Source: SKLM01 sp964514285
GTDB lineage: Bacteria; Chloroflexota; Anaerolineae; B4-G1
Length of the DNA stretch: 64,000 nt
NCBI GenBank assembly: GCA_964514285.1
Contig: CAZEQC010000012.1
Location: 4,559 to 68,558 of the forward strand
Reading direction: 5' to 3'
Position numbers and translations under genes: made by a program. Shown here piece after piece: positions 60,301 to 64,000 of the stretch. The notes under the pieces are model-generated. The model saw only the letters and a program-made list of their open reading frames with translations. It was not told the origin of the DNA and searched no databases. How positions within the stretch are numbered: the stretch's first letter is position 1; the number at the start of each line of letters is the position of its first letter.

Positions 60301-61587
60301 ATGACAAAGCACATAATCACCCTACTAGCAGGCCTGATCGCGCTGAGCCTGGTACTGACAGCGTGCGGCCCGGCCGCGACGGAAGCGCCAACCGAGGCGC
60401 CGACAGAGCCGCCGGCAGAGGAGCCGACTGAAGAGCCAACGGAACCACCGGCAGAGGCCACCACCGTGACCGTGTGGCACGGCTACGCGGGTGACTACCA
60501 GGGCACCATCGAGGGGCTCTTCGACGAATTCAACGCTGAGAATGAGGACATTCAGATCGAGTATACCCGCGTTGATGAGCTACGGGACTCTCTCTCGGTG
60601 GCCATTCCAGCTGGGGAGGGCCCCGACATCATCGCTTGGGCCAATGATCAGATCGGCCGCAACGCCTTGACCGGCAACATCGTCGCTCTGGGTGATTGGA
60701 TCGATATGAACTACCTGGAGGACAACTTCACCGATCCTGCGGTCAGCGGCGTGATCTGGAACGATCAGATCTGGGCCCTTCCGGAGACGATGGAGGGCAT
60801 CGCCCTGGTCTACAACAGGGACCTGGTGACCGAGGACGAGCTACCCGCGTCTGATGACTTCGATGCGCTGCTGAACAAGGCGTGTGACTTCCGTGAGGCA
60901 AACCCCGATATGTGGTATCTTTGCAACCAGGGGTTGGGCAACCCGGATGCCTATCACGCGGCGCCCGTTTATTTCGGCTTCGACATGCCGGGATACGTGG
61001 ATGACGAGGGTACCGTCTACCTGGACACCCCAGAAGGGCTCGCTGCGGGCGAGTGGATAGTGGAGTTCAGCGAGTGCGCCCCGGCCGAGACTTCTCACGA
61101 GATCTGTCAGGCTATGCTAGCCGAGGAACAGGGAGCTATGTGGTGGACTGGCCCCTGGGCCATCTCCGGGGTTGAGGAGGCCGGCATCGATTACGGTATC
61201 GCCCCGATGGGCAAGCCCTTCGTCGGCATTAAGGTTTGGATGCTGACCACGAACGCCGTCGATCGCGGCCACGCCGAAGCAGCCGTTGAGGTGATGAAGT
61301 GGTGGACGAGCGCTGATACGCTGACGACGCGCGTTCTGTCGACCAAGGAGATTCCAGCTAACGTGGCTGCACTGGAGGATTCGGAGGTCCAAGCGCTCAA
61401 GACGGTCAGCGGCTTCGGTGCATCGTTGGAGCGAGGCATTCCAATGGCGAACACCCCCTTCATGGACGCCCTATGGGGTCCTGTAGGCGATGCGACCACC
61501 GCGATCTGGACAGGCGCCCAGACGCCTGAGGAGGCGCTGTCGGACGCTCAGGCCGCGGCCGAGGAAGCCATCGAGGATATGCAGTAG
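60301..61587 (+). CDS. MalE-type oligosaccharide-binding lipoprotein
   Basis: 428 residues: lipobox LTAC (Cys22), a repetitive Glu/Pro/Thr linker (EAPTEAPTEPP), then a MalE fold (VTVWHGYAGDYQGTIEGLFDEFN, GEGPDIIAWANDQIG, ALPETMEGIALVYNRDL, WWTGPWAISG). It resembles maltose/maltodextrin-binding proteins. AGGAGGAGG is directly upstream. A hairpin after its stop may keep its mRNA more abundant than that of the permeases. Confidence 0.88.
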   Translation: MTKHIITLLAGLIALSLVLTACGPAATEAPTEAPTEPPAEEPTEEPTEPPAEATTVTVWHGYAGDYQGTIEGLFDEFNAENEDIQIEYTRVDELRDSLSVAIPAGEGPDIIAWANDQIGRNALTGNIVALGDWIDMNYLEDNFTDPAVSGVIWNDQIWALPETMEGIALVYNRDLVTEDELPASDDFDALLNKACDFREANPDMWYLCNQGLGNPDAYHAAPVYFGFDMPGYVDDEGTVYLDTPEGLAAGEWIVEFSECAPAETSHEICQAMLAEEQGAMWWTGPWAISGVEEAGIDYGIAPMGKPFVGIKVWMLTTNAVDRGHAEAAVEVMKWWTSADTLTTRVLSTKEIPANVAALEDSEVQALKTVSGFGASLERGIPMANTPFMDALWGPVGDATTAIWTGAQTPEEALSDAQAAAEEAIEDMQ

Positions 61588-61596
61588 TGATCCTGT

Positions 61597-61625
61597 GCGC
61601 GGGACGGAACCTTTCCGTCCCGCGC
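61597..61625 (+). other. Strong hairpin between the malE- and malF-like genes
   Basis: A perfect 13-bp GC-rich stem (61597-61609 with 61613-61625) with a 3-base loop, starting 9 bases after the malE-like stop and followed by only TTT. Such structures often protect the binding-protein mRNA 3' end or partly terminate transcription before permease genes. Confidence 0.8.
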
Positions 61626-61679
61626 TTTGGTCCCCAGGGAGGATTCTCGTCCTCTCCCTATGAAGACAAGGAGGACACC

Positions 61680-62939
61680 ATGGGAGTCACATACAGGGGT
61701 TGGCGCAAGTACCTCGCGGTCCTTGCTTTTCTTGCCCCGACGCTGATCAGCCTGCTCGTTCTGAGCGTCTTCCCCATCATCTATAACGTCTACATCTCCA
61801 CGACGAACCGCAACACCTTCCACTACAGGGTGTATGACTTGGCCCAGGAGGACCAAGCGGCGTTCATCGAGGAGCATCCCGTCACCGGGCCGTTCTTGTG
61901 GAATGTGGTCTGTCCCATCTTCAGCGGCTTCTGCTGCGATCCTGATCAGCCCGGGCGCTTCTGCGTGCAGGAGCCTTTCTACGCCAACTATTTGGAGCTT
62001 TTCGAGGATTTCTTTGCCCCTGAAGCTCTGAGTGCCCTGGGCAGGCTGCTGCTGATCCTCGCTCCGATAGGCGGGGCTGGCGTTGTCGCCAGCCAGGTGA
62101 AGAAGAGGGTGGGGCCTAGCCCTCCTCCCACCTGGTGGTACTGGCTCGTGGGGGCAGCTGTGACCGTCGGGCTGTGGTTCTTGATCGACGGCGCTGGCGC
62201 CTATGAGACCTTGAACAACGCTGGCAGCTTCTTCATCGTCATGTTCCGCACCATCCTCTATGTCATGGCTTGCATTCCCCTCTTCTTCATCCTAGGCTTC
62301 GCTCTGGCCCTGGTGCTGAACAGCGATTTCCTGGTCGGACGAGCCTTCTGGCGGGTTTTGATCATCATTCCCTGGGCGGTGCCGAGCTACATCAGTGCGC
62401 TGATATGGCAGTTCTTCTTCCGTACCGAGCAGGGTACGATCAATCAGCTATTGGGACTGATCGGGCTCGGGGGAGCGCGTTGGCTGTTGGACCCAACGCT
62501 GGCCTTCATCGCCGTGGTCATCGTCAACGTCTGGATGTCCTATCCCTTCTTCATGGTGACCATCATTGGGGCTCTGCAGTCCATTCCTCAAGCCCTGTAT
62601 GAGGCGGCCGAGGTCGATGGGGCCAGCCCCTGGCAGCAACTGCTTAATGTCACGCTGCCACTGGTGCGTCCCGCGGTTCTACCGGCCGTCGTGCTCAGCT
62701 CCATTACCACCTTCCAGATGTTCAACACCGTCTGGTTAATCACCGAGGGTGGACCACAGCGCGGTGCAGGCAAGCCTGGCGCGACTGAGTTCGTCATGGT
62801 CCACGCCTACAAGGAGGTCTTTCAGGCTCAGAACGACGGTATGATCGGGGCCTTTGCGGTCATCGTCTTCATCATGCTCTTCGCCGCAACGCTCTACAGC
62901 CTGCGGCTGACGCGCATCACGAAAGGAGCTTACGAATGA
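61680..62939 (+). CDS. MalF-type sugar permease with an enlarged N-terminal region
   Basis: 419 residues: a first membrane segment (about 10-35), then an insertion of about 130 residues. This insertion includes a cysteine-rich loop (CPIFSGFCC...FC) and two extra hydrophobic segments. The permease core carries the EAA coupling loop ALYEAAEVDGASPWQQLLNVTLPLV. It forms a heterodimer with the MalG-like protein. AAGGAGG before the ATG fixes the start; the earlier in-frame codons run through the hairpin. Its stop overlaps the malG-like ATG. Confidence 0.88.
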   Translation: MGVTYRGWRKYLAVLAFLAPTLISLLVLSVFPIIYNVYISTTNRNTFHYRVYDLAQEDQAAFIEEHPVTGPFLWNVVCPIFSGFCCDPDQPGRFCVQEPFYANYLELFEDFFAPEALSALGRLLLILAPIGGAGVVASQVKKRVGPSPPPTWWYWLVGAAVTVGLWFLIDGAGAYETLNNAGSFFIVMFRTILYVMACIPLFFILGFALALVLNSDFLVGRAFWRVLIIIPWAVPSYISALIWQFFFRTEQGTINQLLGLIGLGGARWLLDPTLAFIAVVIVNVWMSYPFFMVTIIGALQSIPQALYEAAEVDGASPWQQLLNVTLPLVRPAVLPAVVLSSITTFQMFNTVWLITEGGPQRGAGKPGATEFVMVHAYKEVFQAQNDGMIGAFAVIVFIMLFAATLYSLRLTRITKGAYE

Positions 62940-63778
62940 GAGAGTCAAGCCCAGCCCTCAAGATCCTGGCGTACGCCATCGTGATCCTCGCTACGATTTT
63001 CGCTCTGTACCCTATCTGGTTCACGTTCCTGGCCTCCATACGTCCCGGTGGTCGGCTCTTCACGCTGGACCTGGCGGGGATGTTCATCCCCAAGGAGGTA
63101 ACCTGGGAGAACTTCTATGAGATGCTCTTCGTGAAGCCCTTTCCCATCTGGGTCAGGAACAGCCTCTTCATCGCTGGCCTGACGACCATTGCCTGCGTGT
63201 CGCTGGCCACCTCGGGGGCCTTCGCCTTCTCGCGCTTCCAATTCGTGGGTCGGGAGTCCGGCCTGATCCTGCTCCTAGCCCTGCAGGCCTTCCCCGGGGT
63301 TCTCGCCCTCGTTCCGATCGCCCTAATCCTTCAGCGCCTGGGCTTGTATGGCACCCATTGGGGCCTCATCCTGGCCTACACGACGGGTACCTTGACCTTC
63401 ACCACCTGGAACCTGAAGGGATATTTCGACACCATCCCTATCGACCTGGAGGAAGCAGCGATGATCGACGGCGCCGGACCGGTCCAATCCTTCGTCCGCA
63501 TTGCGCTTCCCCTGGCCCGCCCAGCGCTGGCGACGACGGCCCTCTTCGGCTTCATGAGCGGTTGGAACGAGTACGTGATGGCGCAGGTCCTGTTGGCCGG
63601 ACAGGCCCAGAGGTACACAGCGCCCATCGCACTGGCGCAGATGGCCAATGACCTCAGCGTGCCCTGGGGACAGTATGCGGCTGGCGCGCTGCTGGTCAGC
63701 GTACCGGTAGTGGTCCTGTTCTTATGGCTCCAGGGATATCTGGAGGCTGGATTGACGATGGGCGGGGTGAAGGGATAG
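62936..63778 (+). CDS. MalG-type sugar permease
   Basis: 280 residues, six hydrophobic segments, EAA loop DLEEAAMIDGAGPVQSFVRIALPLA, and a short C-terminal tail as in MalG. Its ATG overlaps the malF-like stop (ATGA), so the two permeases are translated together. The ATPase is not encoded here; a shared MsmK/MalK-type ATPase elsewhere is likely. Confidence 0.9.
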   Translation: MRESSPALKILAYAIVILATIFALYPIWFTFLASIRPGGRLFTLDLAGMFIPKEVTWENFYEMLFVKPFPIWVRNSLFIAGLTTIACVSLATSGAFAFSRFQFVGRESGLILLLALQAFPGVLALVPIALILQRLGLYGTHWGLILAYTTGTLTFTTWNLKGYFDTIPIDLEEAAMIDGAGPVQSFVRIALPLARPALATTALFGFMSGWNEYVMAQVLLAGQAQRYTAPIALAQMANDLSVPWGQYAAGALLVSVPVVVLFLWLQGYLEAGLTMGGVKG

Positions 63779-63903
63779 ACGCACTAGGATTCCCATCACC
63801 TCACGCTGGCACGTGGACAGTCGTATCAGCTTCCAGCTGCAGAATGGTGATATGGAGGCGCGGGTGTGCTCTGTGTCTTGGCGCCGCTACGTGAGAGGCA
63901 GGT

Positions 63904-64000
63904 ATGAAAGACTTCATCTTCGGAGCCTTTGCCAGTGATGAGCTTAAGATGATCCACGCCCGGGCCGAGGCTCGAGGTCTGCGGCATGGCGCGAAGATCG
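63904..64000 (+). CDS. Partial: start of a probable GH13 glycoside hydrolase
   Basis: Only 32 codons are in the window. The N-terminal pattern DFIFGAFASDELK...HARAEARGL resembles, from memory, the start of Chloroflexota alpha-amylase-family (GH13) enzymes encoded next to maltodextrin transporters. GAGAGG lies upstream of the ATG. Identity depends on the sequence beyond the window. Confidence 0.45.
   Translation, partial: MKDFIFGAFASDELKMIHARAEARGLRHGAKI

Noticed and set aside
1..64000. tRNA, rRNA, CRISPR array, insertion sequence or prophage
   Set aside because: Reading the spacers showed no cloverleaf-like tRNA, no regularly spaced repeats, no transposase-like frame and no terminal inverted repeats.

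Overview
The window looks like chromosomal DNA of a Gram-negative-staining or monoderm bacterium of the Chloroflexota (Anaerolineae-like). This is an inference from three things: Thr/Pro- and Glu/Pro-rich linkers behind several lipoprotein signal peptides, an FMN-riboswitch-controlled NMT1/THI5-type transporter, and a high proportion of chimeric signalling proteins. Base composition is GC-rich throughout. No rRNA, tRNA, CRISPR array, insertion sequence or prophage was seen. One run of exactly 100 N (40773-40872) marks a scaffold join, so this is an assembled scaffold.

Layout. (1) 1-5.6 kb, minus strand: a glycolysis operon, yvcK-like / gap / pgk / tpiA / M50-like membrane protease, driven by a near-consensus promoter. 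(2) 5.6-9.2 kb, minus strand: a decayed amino-acid permease, then a three-gene ABC importer behind a complete FMN riboswitch with terminator and antiterminator, so probably a riboflavin transporter. (3) 9.2-11.5 kb: kbl and tdh, threonine to glycine. (4) 11.7-18.9 kb, plus strand: GH36 alpha-galactosidase, SpoIIE-type phosphatase, endonuclease III, YraN, MiaA, acetyltransferase. (5) 19-28 kb: a membrane sensor with a putative C-terminal HTH, then S1-domain protein, FtsK, TopA and DinB in one run. (6) 28-33 kb: nicotinate phosphoribosyltransferase, RecD2, and a small alarmone-hydrolase-like HD protein. (7) 32.8-37.9 kb, minus strand: the chaperone operon dnaK-grpE-dnaJ-htrA. (8) 38-46 kb: three histidine kinases and a sugar-binding lipoprotein without a transporter. 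(9) 46-54 kb: glycosyltransferase, cold-shock protein, a KDSR-like ketosphinganine reductase, a fused ChlI/ChlD chelatase, a hypothetical membrane protein, an FmdB zinc ribbon, a serine-palmitoyltransferase-like enzyme, and TldD. (10) 55.4-56.8 kb: dnaA. (11) 57-64 kb: a sugar-uptake locus headed by a GntR regulator whose effector domain is a MalE-type binding protein, followed by two binding lipoproteins, two permeases and the start of a probable GH13 enzyme.

The observations most worth following are these. First, the GntR-MalE fusion has a palindromic operator lying on the -10 of a perfect promoter. Second, a nine-A tract in the linker of the chlI/chlD fusion would yield an ATPase-only ChlI protein after slippage by one base in either direction. 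Third, a sugar-binding lipoprotein is encoded beside two histidine kinases with no permease. Fourth, SPT-like and KDSR-like genes lie close together, suggesting sphingoid-base synthesis. Fifth, the FMN riboswitch assigns a riboflavin substrate to an importer that sequence alone would label as thiamine-precursor or nitrate type. Many promoters can be read directly; some put the start codon only 8-10 bases downstream of the -10, implying leaderless or nearly leaderless mRNAs.
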